From NCBI GenBank assembly GCA_938083085.1, contig CALLKX010000015.1, positions 1-64,000 of the forward strand: DNA of 64,000 bases, in the 5' to 3' direction. This DNA is from an uncultured bacterium (lineage in GTDB: Bacteria; Planctomycetota; UBA1135; GCA-002686595). This document shows positions 27,533-38,485 of the stretch, in pieces (positions within the stretch are counted from its first letter, which is position 1; every line of letters starts with the position of its first letter). Both the position numbers and the translations under genes were made by a program. The notes beneath the pieces were generated by a model, which did no database searches, was not told the DNA's origin, and worked only from the letters and a program-made list of their open reading frames with translations.

Positions 27533-28372
27533 CGACCGTCCGCTCCGTCGGACTCGTCGGACTCGTCCGCACCACCGATCTCGTCGGTCTCGTCGGTCCC
27601 CTCAGCGCCCTCCGCGGGCACGGTTCCATCGGGAGTCTCCTCGAGGAGCTCCGCCACGTGGAAGGGCTCGAGGAACTCCTGAATGTCCGCGTCCGTGACC
27701 GGCTGGCTGGACCCAGGCCGCTGGAAGAAGAGGATCAGGTCAAACTCCTCGCCCTCTTCCTCGGGAACGGTGAAGCGCTCGCGCAGCCAGACGGCGGCGC
27801 CTGCCCCACGCACCTCCTCGAGCCCCGAGATCTTGAAGTAGATCTCGTCGCTGACCATCTCGGGCAGGCGGCGGCCACGGAGCACTTCCCCCTGGACGGT
27901 CACCGTCATGTCCTCGTGGGTCGGCGTCCCCGGTGCGGCCGCAGTCGCGGCCTCGGCCTGGTCCGACGGGAGCTTGAGGAAGGTCACGCTCATCGCGTCC
28001 TCTCCATAGGTCCGGTCCCGCTCCTCAGGGCTCGGGACGGCGCGTCCGAACCAGTAGGCCTCGACGCCGCCCGAGAAGGGGATGTCTCCGCCGAGCATCA
28101 GCTCGAAGATCGCGGGGTCTCTGGACTCGTCGACCGGCGTGTTCGGATTGTCCTCTTCGCCCGTGGGCACGCCGCGCGCCGACTCGTCGAAAGCAACCAG
28201 CTCACCGAGCTGACGCCAGGCCTCGCTCTTGTTGATCAGCTGCCCGAACAGCTGCATGGACCACGCGATGGTGGCCACGATCAGGAAGCCCGGCAGCAGG
28301 CAGCCGCAGCCCGTCAGGACCATCCAGCGGGGCGGCCCGCCGGAACCACCGGCGCCAGCGGCAACATCTCCC

Positions 28373-28380
<8 letters not shown>
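27529..28380 (-). CDS. Membrane-anchored protein of unknown function with acidic tail
   Basis: A 283-residue protein with one transmembrane helix (about residues 19-45) and an outside domain. The tail is a low-complexity acidic run of Thr/Asp/Glu/Ser/Gly. It shares its layout with the product encoded just downstream: one helix, then a domain with a GG-V-E segment, a beta strand ending in PS and a basic-aromatic strand. This could reflect distant paralogy. The GTG start overlaps the 3-hydroxyacyl-CoA dehydrogenase stop by 8 nt. It is in an acyl-CoA operon, but no link to that pathway is visible in the protein. Confidence 0.62.
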
Positions 28381-29257
<877 letters not shown>

Positions 29258-29274
29258 GGGGTCGCTCTGGCGAA

Positions 29275-30300
29275 TCAGAAAGTCAGGACGAGCTTGCCGA
29301 CGACCTCACGGTCTTCGAGTAGCTGGTGGGCTTGGCGGATGGACTCCACGGGCAGCGAGCGGTCCAGGACCGGCCGGAGGTCCCCCCGCTCGACGCCCGA
29401 GAGGATCTCGGGGAGGGCTGAACGTGGGCCCATGGTGGAGCCCAGCACAGACTGGTTCTTCATGAAAAGGTGCGGGAGCGTCACGCTGACCTTCGGGCCG
29501 GTGGTGCCGCCGCAGGTCACGAGCCGCCCGCGGCGAGCCAGGAGCCTCATGGAGCTGTCCCAGGTCGCAGGCCCCACGTGCTCGATGACCACATCAAACC
29601 CATCAGGCGAGAAGGCCTTGGCGGCGCGGCTCCACTGGGGATCGCCGTGGTCGAACACCTCCTCCGCGCCCAGCGCCCGCCCGAGCGCACGCTTGGCGTC
29701 GGAGCCTGCGGTGGCTGCCACCCGGCAGCCGCGCGCCCGCGCCAGCTGAATCGCGGCCGAGCCCACCCCGGATGCCGCCCCGATGACAAGCACCCTCTCG
29801 GAGGCCTGGGCCTCCGCGCGGGTCACGAGCATCCCCCATGCGGTCAGGAAGACGAGCGGGAGCGCGGCCGCTTCCACGAGGTCCACTCCGCCGGGCAGCG
29901 GCGTGAGGTACCTCGCCGGCAGGCACACGAACTCCGCCGCGAAGCCGGGCGCGTGCTCTCCGCGGATCCCGTAGTCAGGCGCGAGGTGATCCAACCCCGC
30001 GCGGGTCTCGGGCCCCTCCTGCAAGGTGAAGCCTGGCTCGAGGAGCACCGGCGCGCCGACCTCGAAGATATCCACGCCGGGTCCGAGCGCGTCCACCGTG
30101 CCGGTCCCATCGCAGCCAGGCACATGCGGCATCGGGATGTCGACCCCTGGCATCCCCCGCCGCACCCAGACGTCGAGGTGGTTGAGCGAGATCGCCGCCA
30201 CCTTGACGCGGACCTCTCCCGGACCGGGCTCGGGGACCGGGAGGTCCACGAGCTCGAGGACCTCAGGGCCGCCGTGGCGCGTGACGTGGACCGCGCGCAT
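29275..30300 (-). CDS. Zinc-type alcohol dehydrogenase / quinone oxidoreductase family protein
   Basis: A 341-residue MDR-superfamily reductase. The GroES-like N-terminal half has GPGEVRVKV and HVPGCDGTGTV. The nucleotide-binding loop is VIGAASGVGSAAIQLA and the tail has LEDREVVGKLVL. Zinc-binding cysteines of classical alcohol dehydrogenases are not evident, so a QOR- or crotonyl/acryloyl-CoA reductase-like activity on a 2-enoyl substrate is plausible given the neighbours. ATG 30300 is taken as start; a GTG at 30306 would overlap the hydratase stop by 4 nt. Confidence 0.85.
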   Translation of the reverse strand: MRAVHVTRHGGPEVLELVDLPVPEPGPGEVRVKVAAISLNHLDVWVRRGMPGVDIPMPHVPGCDGTGTVDALGPGVDIFEVGAPVLLEPGFTLQEGPETRAGLDHLAPDYGIRGEHAPGFAAEFVCLPARYLTPLPGGVDLVEAAALPLVFLTAWGMLVTRAEAQASERVLVIGAASGVGSAAIQLARARGCRVAATAGSDAKRALGRALGAEEVFDHGDPQWSRAAKAFSPDGFDVVIEHVGPATWDSSMRLLARRGRLVTCGGTTGPKVSVTLPHLFMKNQSVLGSTMGPRSALPEILSGVERGDLRPVLDRSLPVESIRQAHQLLEDREVVGKLVLTF

Positions 30301-30302
30301 GG

Positions 30303-31139
30303 TCACGAGCCCTTGAACTGGGCCCCGCGCTTCTCGACGAAGGCGGAGATCCCTTCCTTGGCGTCGTCGGAGGTGAAGAGGCGCTGCTGCAGCTCGCGCT
30401 CGAGGGCGAGCCCCGACTCCAGCGGAAGGTCCACGCCGCTCTGGACCGCACGCTTGATCAGCCCGACGGCCATCGGCGCGCGATGGGGCGGGCAGTAGCC
30501 GGCCGCCCGCTCGAGCACAGCATCGAGAAAGGCCGCGTCGTCCTCTGCGTCGACCTGACCGTTGATCAGGCCGAGCCGCTCCGCCTCGTCGTAGTCGAAG
30601 GTCGCGCCGCCGGCCATCAGCTCGATGGCCTTGGAGGCTCCCACCGCCCGCGCCATCCGCTGCGTTCCGCCGGTCCCCGGGAGCACGCCGAGCGCCACCT
30701 CGGGGAGACCGCACTTGCCCGAGCCGCGCCGCGCGTAGCGCAGGTCCGCGCTCATGGCGATCTCGAGGCCGCCCCCTACGCAGTGCCCGCCGAGCGCCGC
30801 GATCACGATCTTCGGCGTGTGCTCGAGGCGGAGCATCGTCTCATTGGCGTGCAAACAGAAGGCGTACTTGAAGGTCGGCGTGACCGACTCCAGCATCGAG
30901 ATGTCCGCGCCCGCGCAGAAGAACTTCTCCCCCTCACCCGCGAGGACGATGGCGTGCACGTCCCCGTCGAACCGGGCCCGCAGGATCGCCTCGTCCAGGT
31001 CCTTCATCATCTCGAAGGAGTAGCCGTTGGCGGGCGGGTTGGTGAGGGTCAGCAGGGCCACGCCCTCGCAGGCGGCGTAGCGGACCTTCCCGTGGGGCAT
31101 GTCCTCGGCGGACGCTTGCAGATCTTCTCGGAGGCTCAT
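30303..31139 (-). CDS. Enoyl-CoA hydratase/isomerase family protein
   Basis: A 278-residue crotonase-fold enzyme. The oxyanion-hole region is FFCAGADISML, and GLPEVALGVLPGTGGTQRMAR carries the catalytic Glu position of hydratases. It probably adds water to enoyl-CoA upstream of the dehydrogenase encoded in the same operon. ATG 31139 is chosen; ATG 31100 is possible. It is the first gene of the five-gene minus-strand operon ending in two unknown membrane-anchored proteins. Confidence 0.9.
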   Translation of the reverse strand: MSLREDLQASAEDMPHGKVRYAACEGVALLTLTNPPANGYSFEMMKDLDEAILRARFDGDVHAIVLAGEGEKFFCAGADISMLESVTPTFKYAFCLHANETMLRLEHTPKIVIAALGGHCVGGGLEIAMSADLRYARRGSGKCGLPEVALGVLPGTGGTQRMARAVGASKAIELMAGGATFDYDEAERLGLINGQVDAEDDAAFLDAVLERAAGYCPPHRAPMAVGLIKRAVQSGVDLPLESGLALERELQQRLFTSDDAKEGISAFVEKRGAQFKGS

Positions 31140-31294
31140 AAGCAGTTGGAGTTGGCGAACAGTTTGCCAGAAGCCGCCCTGCGGTGGACCGGCGACCGAC
31201 CCAATCACGCCCCCCCCGGGCCCCTCACTTGAGCTCGACTTGGCCCCCCATCAAGACTCGATCTCGGCCGGGCCTCGACCGGACCGCAGCCCGC

Positions 31295-32866
31295 TCAATC
31301 GATGCTCAGGACCGAGCCCCCCAGGTCGTCCACCACCTCGGTCCAGCGCCGCTTCAGGCCCTTGCTGGAACCGAACAGCACCATCTGGACGTCCACGTGC
31401 CGGAGCCGCCTCTCGCCCCCCAGGAGGCGCCCCATCAGTTCGATGTTCCATCGGTCCCCCCCCGACGGCGCGCCGTCGGTGAGGATGACCACCGTGTCCA
31501 CCTCGGGATCCACCAGGACGGACTCGAGCGCGCCCCAGAGGTCCCCGACCCCCTTCAACCCGCAGCCCCGGAAGGCCTTCACGGCTCGCTCGACGTTCTT
31601 CGGCGTCGCGTCGACGAGCTCCCCCCGCCAGGGCGCCGGGAGCTTCGAGTACGGCACGAGGTCGAAGCGAGCGGTGGGAGGTAGACCCCGCAGGGCCTTG
31701 GCGAGCTCAGCGTCGACCGCCTCCTTGCGGGGCGCTCCCTGGTGGTCCACCCACATGGAGCCAGACATGTCGACGAGGAACGCCACCCGGTCGCCGCGAA
31801 TCTTCAGGCCGTACAGCGCGGTGGTCGTCGGACCATCATCCGCCGTCGGTCGCCGCTCCACGGGCGTGACCTTCCCTGCTGGCAGCCCGTCGCCCCACTG
31901 CTTCCAGCGCTTGGCAGAGCCTGCGATCGACAGCCCCGAGATCTCTCGCAAGGCGCAGACAACGCCCCATGCCGCCGCGGGTCGAAGCGGCGCCTCCTCG
32001 TCTCCGAGGCGCCGAATGAGGAGCTGCGCGCTCTCCCTGTCCGCCCGCTCCTCGAGCGCGGCGACGGTGGCCATGAAGGAGGCGTGCCCGCTCCGCTTGG
32101 CCCAAAGGATGCCCTCAAGCTCGTCGGTGCTCAGGCGCTCTGCCGCCGCGTAGACCGCCGCGGAGATCAGCAGGGGGTCGTCACTCGACAGGGCGTCGGA
32201 GATGGCGCCCGCTGCCTCCTCCTCGCCGACGCCCTGAGCCGTGGAGAACGCCGCGAGCGCCAGCACCCCGGCGGCCCGGGTCCGGGAGTCACGGTCCCGC
32301 GTTGCCACCTTGTCGAGGGCCTTGAGGAGCCGCTTCATGTCCGAGGCGCCGCCGGAGATCGACGCCGCCCCGGAGCCCGAGCGCTGCTCCACGGCGGCGG
32401 CGAGGGCGCTTCGGACCTGGGGTCCCTTGTCCTTGAGGGCGCGCTCGAACAACCGAGCGGGGACCTCCCCGGGCATCGCCCCGAGGGCCTGGGCGACTCG
32501 TACCCGGCAGATGGCCTTGCGGGAACCCAGACCGCTGCGCGATTCCAGGAGTTCGAGGAGCGGGGGTGTTGCCGGCGCCTCTCCGAGCCGCAGCTGCGCA
32601 GAGTCCGCGACCCTCGAGTTGAGGTCACTCAGCCCCCGGTCGAGGACAAGGGTCCAGGCCTCGAGGGTCCCCACATCAGCGAGAGCGTCCACCGCCCCAT
32701 GACGGACCCGCGGCTTCGTGCTGTCGAGCCCCTCCGCGAGCTTCGCCAGGTCCTGACCGGCCTCGAGCACCGACCGACCCCGGCCCGGCGAACTGTTCGT
32801 GGCTGAGAGAGACGGGGAGGGCTGGGCGAGCAGCACCGAGAGGATCATGAGGGAGCGCTTCAGCAT
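31295..32866 (-). CDS. Secreted HEAT-like repeat and VWA domain protein
   Basis: A 523-residue exported protein. Residues 1-22 form a signal peptide. Residues about 40-300 are alanine/leucine-rich helical pairs with R-x-x-A-V-D-A-L type motifs (VRHGAVDALADVG), resembling HEAT/armadillo repeats. From about residue 345 a von Willebrand A domain starts with the metal-adhesion motif VDMSGSMW and later VVILTDGAPSGGD. Such HEAT-VWA proteins are frequent in planctomycetes and are thought to mediate protein contacts; the role is unknown. It is divergent from the large lipoprotein gene. Confidence 0.8.
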   Translation of the reverse strand: MLKRSLMILSVLLAQPSPSLSATNSSPGRGRSVLEAGQDLAKLAEGLDSTKPRVRHGAVDALADVGTLEAWTLVLDRGLSDLNSRVADSAQLRLGEAPATPPLLELLESRSGLGSRKAICRVRVAQALGAMPGEVPARLFERALKDKGPQVRSALAAAVEQRSGSGAASISGGASDMKRLLKALDKVATRDRDSRTRAAGVLALAAFSTAQGVGEEEAAGAISDALSSDDPLLISAAVYAAAERLSTDELEGILWAKRSGHASFMATVAALEERADRESAQLLIRRLGDEEAPLRPAAAWGVVCALREISGLSIAGSAKRWKQWGDGLPAGKVTPVERRPTADDGPTTTALYGLKIRGDRVAFLVDMSGSMWVDHQGAPRKEAVDAELAKALRGLPPTARFDLVPYSKLPAPWRGELVDATPKNVERAVKAFRGCGLKGVGDLWGALESVLVDPEVDTVVILTDGAPSGGDRWNIELMGRLLGGERRLRHVDVQMVLFGSSKGLKRRWTEVVDDLGGSVLSID

Positions 32867-33106
32867 GGCGGGCTCACGATAGCCGCGGGTGCCGCCCGTG
32901 CGGCCGGATGCCCCCCTGGAAGAAGGCCGAGGCGGCGTGCCAGGCGCCCCCTGCCCCGTCCAGACGCCCCGCAGCGGGGATGAACGCCCGGAGCCTGCCG
33001 CCGCGGCCCCGAGCGGCGACCCGAGCTGGCACGGGGTGTCGCGAGTCTCCCCCTCGGTCTCATCCCTGGACACACGGTGTGGCCCCTGGGTCCGCGTTCA
33101 GTCGCG

Positions 33107-35020
33107 ATGAATCCAGACCCGATGACCCATGTTGAAACCGTCATGTTCAACCCCATCCCCACCACGAATCACGTGACCGGCGCCCCCTGGGTCGTGTCTC
33201 CCGTCACCTTCTGCACGGCGGCCGCCTCGCTCGCAATCCTTGGCGGATGCGGTGGCTCCGACGAGGGCTCCACCACGGCGACCAGCGCGTCGGCACCCAT
33301 CGTGCAGCCGACCACCTCCGAGGCCGGCTCGACCGGCTCCGCTGCGGCGGGCGGGCCAGAGCAAGCGGCTGGTACGCACGATCTGGAGCAAGCTGCGGTC
33401 GACTTGGTCGATCTCGTGCCGAACACCGCCACGGCGTACGTCGAGTTTGCCTCGATGGACGCCCTCGAGGAGGCGGTGCTCCGTTTCCGCTCCGAGGGAG
33501 ACATGGAAGGCCTCGTGGAGTGGGAGCCCATGGACATGCTCACGCCATTCCTGAGGGCAGGAGTGGATGTGCAGAAAATGAGCTCGTCCCAACCGTTCGC
33601 GCTGGCCCTCGCCCCGGTCCCTGGGACGGATGAGCAGTCCACCATCCTCATCCTCCCCGCCGCGGACGAGGCGCCCCTCGTCCGCTCGATCGCGGCCATG
33701 ACGGCCGAACAGTTCACAGCGACCCGCTGCCCGGGGAACTACCTCCTGATCCAGCACGAGGACCTGCCGGCGACCCCCGATTCGCGCGGATCGGCCGAGG
33801 TGACCGAGAGGCTCCCCCAGGGGTTCATGCGAGGCCGAATGGACACCGAGACGCTGATCGAGGTCCTCGGCCCGTACCTCTCTTCTGCGGCCGAGGAGAT
33901 CAACGAGCAGTACAGGATCGCACGTCCATACATGGCGGGCAACGAGGTCACGCAGTTCGACACGGAGGTGCTCTTCGAGGCGCTGCGCGGCGCCCCAGAG
34001 GTCGCCTTCGGCCTCGAGCTCGAGGCGGACCGGGTCACCGCCCATGCCCGCCTCGTGGGACACGAGGATTCCCCCAGGGACCAGTACACCGGGCCGCGCA
34101 TCGAGTCCCGGGTCCTCGAGGGCCTCAGCCGGCACGTCTACGGGTCGGATCCCTTCGCGCGGATCGTCGCTTTCGAGCCGGAGGACGTGCTCTCTCGGCT
34201 CAAGGCCACCTGGAGCGTGATCTGCCAGTCCGAGGTCATCCACGGCCGCGACTCCCGGAATCTCACCCATCCCACCCTGGAGATGGGCCCCTCCGCGCAG
34301 GCTGCGATCCAGGCGGCGGTGCTGAAGATGCTCGGCAGCTTCGAGAACGCCGCGGCGGTCTCCTTCGAGATGGGACCGAGCCGCGCGTTCGCCGCGATCT
34401 ACCTCATCTCCTCCGACCCCGCGCGCACCCGGGAAGCGATCTCGCTGATGCTCGCGAAGTGTGACCTCGACTCCTGGGGCTTCGAGATGGCACTCCCCGT
34501 CCGGAGCATCGTCGAGGAGACTCTCGTCGAGGATTACTCGGTCCGCTTCGACACCCGCCGGATCGACTTCGACGGCCGCGCAGCGATGCGAGAGGCCTTC
34601 AAGACCTACCTCGGCGACTCGAAGCTCCACCTGAAAGTGGCCACCTCCGGTGACCACGTGCTCCTCCTCCTGGGCGGAGACACCCCAGCGACCCTCCAGC
34701 GCATCCGCGAGTTCAGCAGCGAGGCCCCCGTCGACAGGCGGATCGCGGAGGCGGCGGAGCTCGTTGAGGACTACAACGACGTCCAGGTCCACCACTCAGA
34801 CGTCATCCAACTCATCGCGGATGTCGCCAACCTCCGGTCCCTCCACGCGGGCGAGGCGCCCCCGGTCTCCATCCGTGAGATCCGCCGCAAGGCAGTGGAT
34901 GAGCCGGCCCAGATCACGATCTGGAGCGCGGTCGACGAAGACGACATCGTCATGGGGACCTCCTTCGAGCTGAGCGGTTTGCGAAGCGCCGTCGAGGCGG
35001 TCAATCACTCGGGCCTCTGA
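33107..35020 (+). CDS. Large predicted lipoprotein, DUF3352-like
   Basis: A 637-residue protein. A hydrophobic stretch ends in the lipobox-like LAILGGC, followed by a Ser/Thr/Ala/Gly-rich linker (about residues 50-90). The remainder is a mixed alpha/beta domain with VDLVPNTATAYVEFASMDAL, which resembles DUF3352 proteins, and a second related half (VEDYSVRFDTRR onward). The n-region lacks basic residues, so the start is uncertain: ATGs at 33107, 33122 and 33143 are all possible. Function unknown; envelope location is inferred from the lipobox. Confidence 0.6.
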   Translation: MNPDPMTHVETVMFNPIPTTNHVTGAPWVVSPVTFCTAAASLAILGGCGGSDEGSTTATSASAPIVQPTTSEAGSTGSAAAGGPEQAAGTHDLEQAAVDLVDLVPNTATAYVEFASMDALEEAVLRFRSEGDMEGLVEWEPMDMLTPFLRAGVDVQKMSSSQPFALALAPVPGTDEQSTILILPAADEAPLVRSIAAMTAEQFTATRCPGNYLLIQHEDLPATPDSRGSAEVTERLPQGFMRGRMDTETLIEVLGPYLSSAAEEINEQYRIARPYMAGNEVTQFDTEVLFEALRGAPEVAFGLELEADRVTAHARLVGHEDSPRDQYTGPRIESRVLEGLSRHVYGSDPFARIVAFEPEDVLSRLKATWSVICQSEVIHGRDSRNLTHPTLEMGPSAQAAIQAAVLKMLGSFENAAAVSFEMGPSRAFAAIYLISSDPARTREAISLMLAKCDLDSWGFEMALPVRSIVEETLVEDYSVRFDTRRIDFDGRAAMREAFKTYLGDSKLHLKVATSGDHVLLLLGGDTPATLQRIREFSSEAPVDRRIAEAAELVEDYNDVQVHHSDVIQLIADVANLRSLHAGEAPPVSIREIRRKAVDEPAQITIWSAVDEDDIVMGTSFELSGLRSAVEAVNHSGL

Positions 35021-35094
35021 CCACGGACAAGAGTCCTTCGGAGTCGTCCGCTCGAGGCTGGTTTCGACCCCCGCTTGATCCCTAAGCTCACCGC

Positions 35095-36576
35095 ATGGGT
35101 GAAGCACACGGAGGAACCAAGGACGCAGGTGAGAACCTTCAGGGGCACCTCCGCGTCACCTTCGTCCTGACCGATGCGGCCACGGCTGAGGAGGCGCGGG
35201 ACGGCGAGACCCTCGCTCCCACAGAGCTCCTCGGAGCCGCGAGCGCTGTTCGCTCCGACGTGACGCTCAGGAAGCTTGGCGTCGATCGCTTCGGGGTCCT
35301 CGACCGCGGGTTGGAGCGCCTCGGTGAAGCCGCCGTCGCCGATCGGCTGCACGCCGCCGGAGCCGCCGCCGTGGTGCTGGCGGGGGGCCGCAATGCAGCG
35401 GGCGGCCTCGAGGACCTCATCGGCGTTGGGCGCCGCCTGAACACTGGCCGCGCCCCCGTCCGGATCGCGTTGGTGGGCGACCGCCCCGAAGATGCTGCTG
35501 CGGTCGTGGCGGCCGGGGCGGCGGACGTCGCCCTGGTTGGAGATGCGGACGAGAGCTTGCCGAGGGCCCTCGAGGCCGCCCTCCGGAGCCCCGCCGATGG
35601 CGGCGAGCCAGAGGCCGAACCCCGGTGGGCCGGCGTCCCAGGCGCCTGCTGGCAAGGTCCCACAGGGGCGCAGCTCAACGGCCCTCCCGCCCGGCCCGCG
35701 AGGGTGCAGGCCGCTCCCGCGTGGGACCTCGTCGACCTCCGGCGCTACGCCGCGAGCGGCGGCGAGAGCGGGGTCCTGAGGCCGGCCTGGTCGGGACGCC
35801 GGGCGCTCCGGTCCGCCACCGTCCGAACCTCCCGCGCCTGCGCGCCCGGTTGCCGCACCTGTCATCAGTCGTTCGGATCCTCCGCCAGGGATCGCAGCGT
35901 ACGAGACGTCGTCGCGGAGCTCCGGGACCTGGTCCACCGTCGGGGAGTCCGCCGGCTCCTCATCGCCGACCACGGCTTCGACGGTCGCCCCGAGCGGGCA
36001 GCCGAGATCGCTCGCGCGGTCGCGAGGCTGCGCAGCGCGCCAGGGCGGGCCTCGCTCTCGCTGGAGTTCCCGAGGGGCCTCCGGGGAGACGGGCTCACAC
36101 CGGAGGTCGTGGAGGCCTTCCTCGCCGCAGGTGTCCGTCGCTTCCCGATCCATGCCGTGACCGCCTCACGGCGCCTGCAGCGGCTCCTGAAGTCCAACAT
36201 CGACCTCCGCGCCGCGGCGGCTGGGATCGAGCGTGTCCAGGCGTCGAGCGGGGCCCTGGTCCACCTCGAGCTCCGCCTCGGGCTCCCCACCGAGACCGCG
36301 GGCGAGACGGCGGCGACGATCCGCTGGGCCCAGAGCACCGCTGCCCATACGGCGGCCTTCCTCCCTGGACGCGACGTCAACCTCGGCCCCGCGTGGACCG
36401 CCAGCGAGGGGGACGAGCACGACGACTACCCGGCGCTCCGGCGCCGCGCTCTGCTCGCGTTCTACGGGAGCCCCCGGCGGGCGGCCCGCCTCTCCCGGTC
36501 CATCCCGCGGCTGCTTCCCGATCTCATCGCGAGCGCGCGGCCTCCGCTCAAGCGCCTCCTCCGAGGCCTCTCCTGA
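35095..36576 (+). CDS. B12-binding-type radical SAM protein, divergent
   Basis: A 493-residue protein with the architecture of cobalamin-dependent radical SAM enzymes. Residues about 50-160 form an alpha/beta domain with AAAVVLAGG and VALVGD, in the place of the B12-binding domain but without an obvious cobalamin-ligating His. PAWDLVDLRRY (208-218) is the conserved linker motif of these enzymes. C249-x3-C253-x2-C256 binds the [4Fe-4S] cluster. The C-terminus has the typical RRRALLAFYGSPRR. The substrate is unknown; hopanoid, bacteriochlorophyll and lipid-modifying members are relatives. No pathway partners are adjacent. Confidence 0.75.
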   Translation: MGEAHGGTKDAGENLQGHLRVTFVLTDAATAEEARDGETLAPTELLGAASAVRSDVTLRKLGVDRFGVLDRGLERLGEAAVADRLHAAGAAAVVLAGGRNAAGGLEDLIGVGRRLNTGRAPVRIALVGDRPEDAAAVVAAGAADVALVGDADESLPRALEAALRSPADGGEPEAEPRWAGVPGACWQGPTGAQLNGPPARPARVQAAPAWDLVDLRRYAASGGESGVLRPAWSGRRALRSATVRTSRACAPGCRTCHQSFGSSARDRSVRDVVAELRDLVHRRGVRRLLIADHGFDGRPERAAEIARAVARLRSAPGRASLSLEFPRGLRGDGLTPEVVEAFLAAGVRRFPIHAVTASRRLQRLLKSNIDLRAAAAGIERVQASSGALVHLELRLGLPTETAGETAATIRWAQSTAAHTAAFLPGRDVNLGPAWTASEGDEHDDYPALRRRALLAFYGSPRRAARLSRSIPRLLPDLIASARPPLKRLLRGLS

Positions 36577-36592
36577 TCTCACCCCACCGCCC

Positions 36593-38338
36593 ATGCCTCC
36601 GGCTCCCGCCTCCATCCTCCCCGCCGCTGGCGCACCCTTCGACCTCGACGAGTCTCTGCGGTTAGCGCAGCAGGCCTCCGAGCGCCTGAGCTCCTCCGCT
36701 TCCCCCGAGGAGGCCATCCAGGCCGTCCTCGACTGGGATGGGGCCATGGCGGCCCAGCAGACCTGGAGCGCGTCACAGTCGATTCGCTTCCGGCAGGACA
36801 CGAGCGACGGGATGGCCCGCGAAGCCAAGGCTCGGCTCGACGAGGCGGCGGCGGCGCTGGCCGAGACGCGACGGGTTTTCCTCGCCGCTCTCGACGCGCT
36901 GGAGGCACCGCTCACCGAGGCCCTCGCCGGCCGCTTCGGTGGTGCCGTTCTGGAGCGCTGGTCCTGTGAGCTCAGGAGCTTCGATCCGATCATCGGCGAC
37001 GAGCTCGCCGAGGAGCAGCGTCTCCAGAGCGAGGCCATGGCGCTCACGGGGGGGGCACGCGTCGAGTTTCAGGGCGAGCTCAAGACGCTCCCAGCCGTCG
37101 CCGCCTTTCTCACGAGCCCCGACCGCGCCATCCGCCGCGCCGCGGCCGAGGCTCGCTGGGGCTGGTGCGCGGAGCACCGAGAGGTCCTGGACCGTCAATT
37201 CGACGACCTCGTGAGGGTGCGCCACGACATCTCGAGCAAGCTCGGCCGCGGGTCCTTCACCGAGCTCGCCTACGACCGGATGCGCCGCACGGACTACGGC
37301 CCCGACGACGTCGCCCTCTTCCGCTCCGCGATCGAAGAGCACGTCGTCCCGCTCGTCGAAGAGATCCGGTCCAGGCAGGCCGAAGCCCTGGGGCTCGATG
37401 GCCTCTCGATCTTCGATGAGGGCGTTCATGGGCCCGGTGAGTCCCCCACGCCTGGAGGCGATGCCCCCTGGATGGAGGACCGCGCCACCGAGATGTTCCG
37501 TGACGTCGACCGCACCGCCGGCACGCGCCTCGGCGAGCTCTTCGAGCGGATGCGAGCGGACGGCCTGCTCGATCTCGCCGCGCGCGAGGGCAAGGGCGCC
37601 GGCGGGTTCTGCTCCTTCCTCCCCTCGCTTGGCGTGCCGTTCATCTTCGCGAACTTCAACGGCACGGCAGGTGACGCCCGGGTGTTCACCCACGAGATGG
37701 GGCACGCCTACCAGGGCTTCAGCAGCCACGGAGCGCTCGAGCTCGGCGACCAGCGGCGGTGCACGTCCGAGACGGCCGAGATCCACTCCATGTCCCTCGA
37801 GTTCCTCTCCTGGCCCTGGATGGAGCTGTTCTTCGGCGACGCGGCACCCAGATTCCGCGCCGAACACCTCGCACAGCAGATGGCCTTTCTGCCGTACGGC
37901 TGCGCGATCGACCACTTCCAGCATCGGGTGTACGACCAGCCGGAAGCCTCGGCGCTGGACCGCCACGCCATGTGGGCCGAGGTCGAGCGCCGCTACCTCC
38001 CCTGGCGCGACTGGGGAACCGTCCCCCACGGGAAGGACGGCGCGGCATGGCAGGCCCAGCTGCACGTCTACCAGTACCCCTTCTACTACATCGACTACGT
38101 CCTCGCGGAGCTCGTGGCCCTGCAGCTAATGGAGCTCTCGCTCCGCGACCCCGACGAGGCGTGGAGCGCGTACCAGCGACTGTGCGAGACCGGTGGCTCG
38201 AAGAGCTTCCGCTCGCTCGTGAAGGACGCAGGGCTGGGCGACCCCTTCGACCCGGAGGTCGTGCGCGCCGTAGCCGAGCGCTCAAGCGCCGTTCTGAAGG
38301 AGCTCTGGAGCGAAGGCGCGGGTCACCCTACGGGTTGA
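36593..38338 (+). CDS. pepF: Oligoendopeptidase F, M3 metalloprotease
   Basis: A 581-residue cytoplasmic zinc peptidase cleaving oligopeptides. The zinc site is HEMGH in VFTHEMGHAYQGF with the third ligand Glu in TSETAEIHSMSLE. YQYPFYYIDYVLAELVALQ near the C-terminus is typical of the PepF branch. The ATG at 36593 is chosen because an upstream in-frame extension to 36233 lies inside the radical SAM gene and reads as Arg/Ser-rich antiframe. A strong bidirectional terminator follows. Confidence 0.95.
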   Translation: MPPAPASILPAAGAPFDLDESLRLAQQASERLSSSASPEEAIQAVLDWDGAMAAQQTWSASQSIRFRQDTSDGMAREAKARLDEAAAALAETRRVFLAALDALEAPLTEALAGRFGGAVLERWSCELRSFDPIIGDELAEEQRLQSEAMALTGGARVEFQGELKTLPAVAAFLTSPDRAIRRAAAEARWGWCAEHREVLDRQFDDLVRVRHDISSKLGRGSFTELAYDRMRRTDYGPDDVALFRSAIEEHVVPLVEEIRSRQAEALGLDGLSIFDEGVHGPGESPTPGGDAPWMEDRATEMFRDVDRTAGTRLGELFERMRADGLLDLAAREGKGAGGFCSFLPSLGVPFIFANFNGTAGDARVFTHEMGHAYQGFSSHGALELGDQRRCTSETAEIHSMSLEFLSWPWMELFFGDAAPRFRAEHLAQQMAFLPYGCAIDHFQHRVYDQPEASALDRHAMWAEVERRYLPWRDWGTVPHGKDGAAWQAQLHVYQYPFYYIDYVLAELVALQLMELSLRDPDEAWSAYQRLCETGGSKSFRSLVKDAGLGDPFDPEVVRAVAERSSAVLKELWSEGAGHPTG

Positions 38339-38418
38339 CGCGCCAAGCGGCCTCGCGAGACACCTCCGCTGGACGGCCCGACCGAACGGGCCCCAACACC
38401 GACGCTGGCGCCCAAGAA

Positions 38419-38460
38419 CGGAGGCCGGCGACCCGTCCCAAGACGAGTCGCCGGCCTCCG
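38419..38460. terminator. Bidirectional terminator between pepF and ferredoxin
   Basis: A perfect 14-bp inverted repeat, CGGAGGCCGGCGAC (38419-38432) and its complement (38447-38460), around a 14-nt loop. It lies between two convergent genes. Confidence 0.8.
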
Positions 38461-38485
38461 ATTCAGGTCACCGATGAGGCGGTGA

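Noticed and set aside
36233-36592. N-terminal extension of PepF
   Set aside because: It lies within the radical SAM gene and has antiframe composition; ATG 36593 gives a normal-length oligoendopeptidase.
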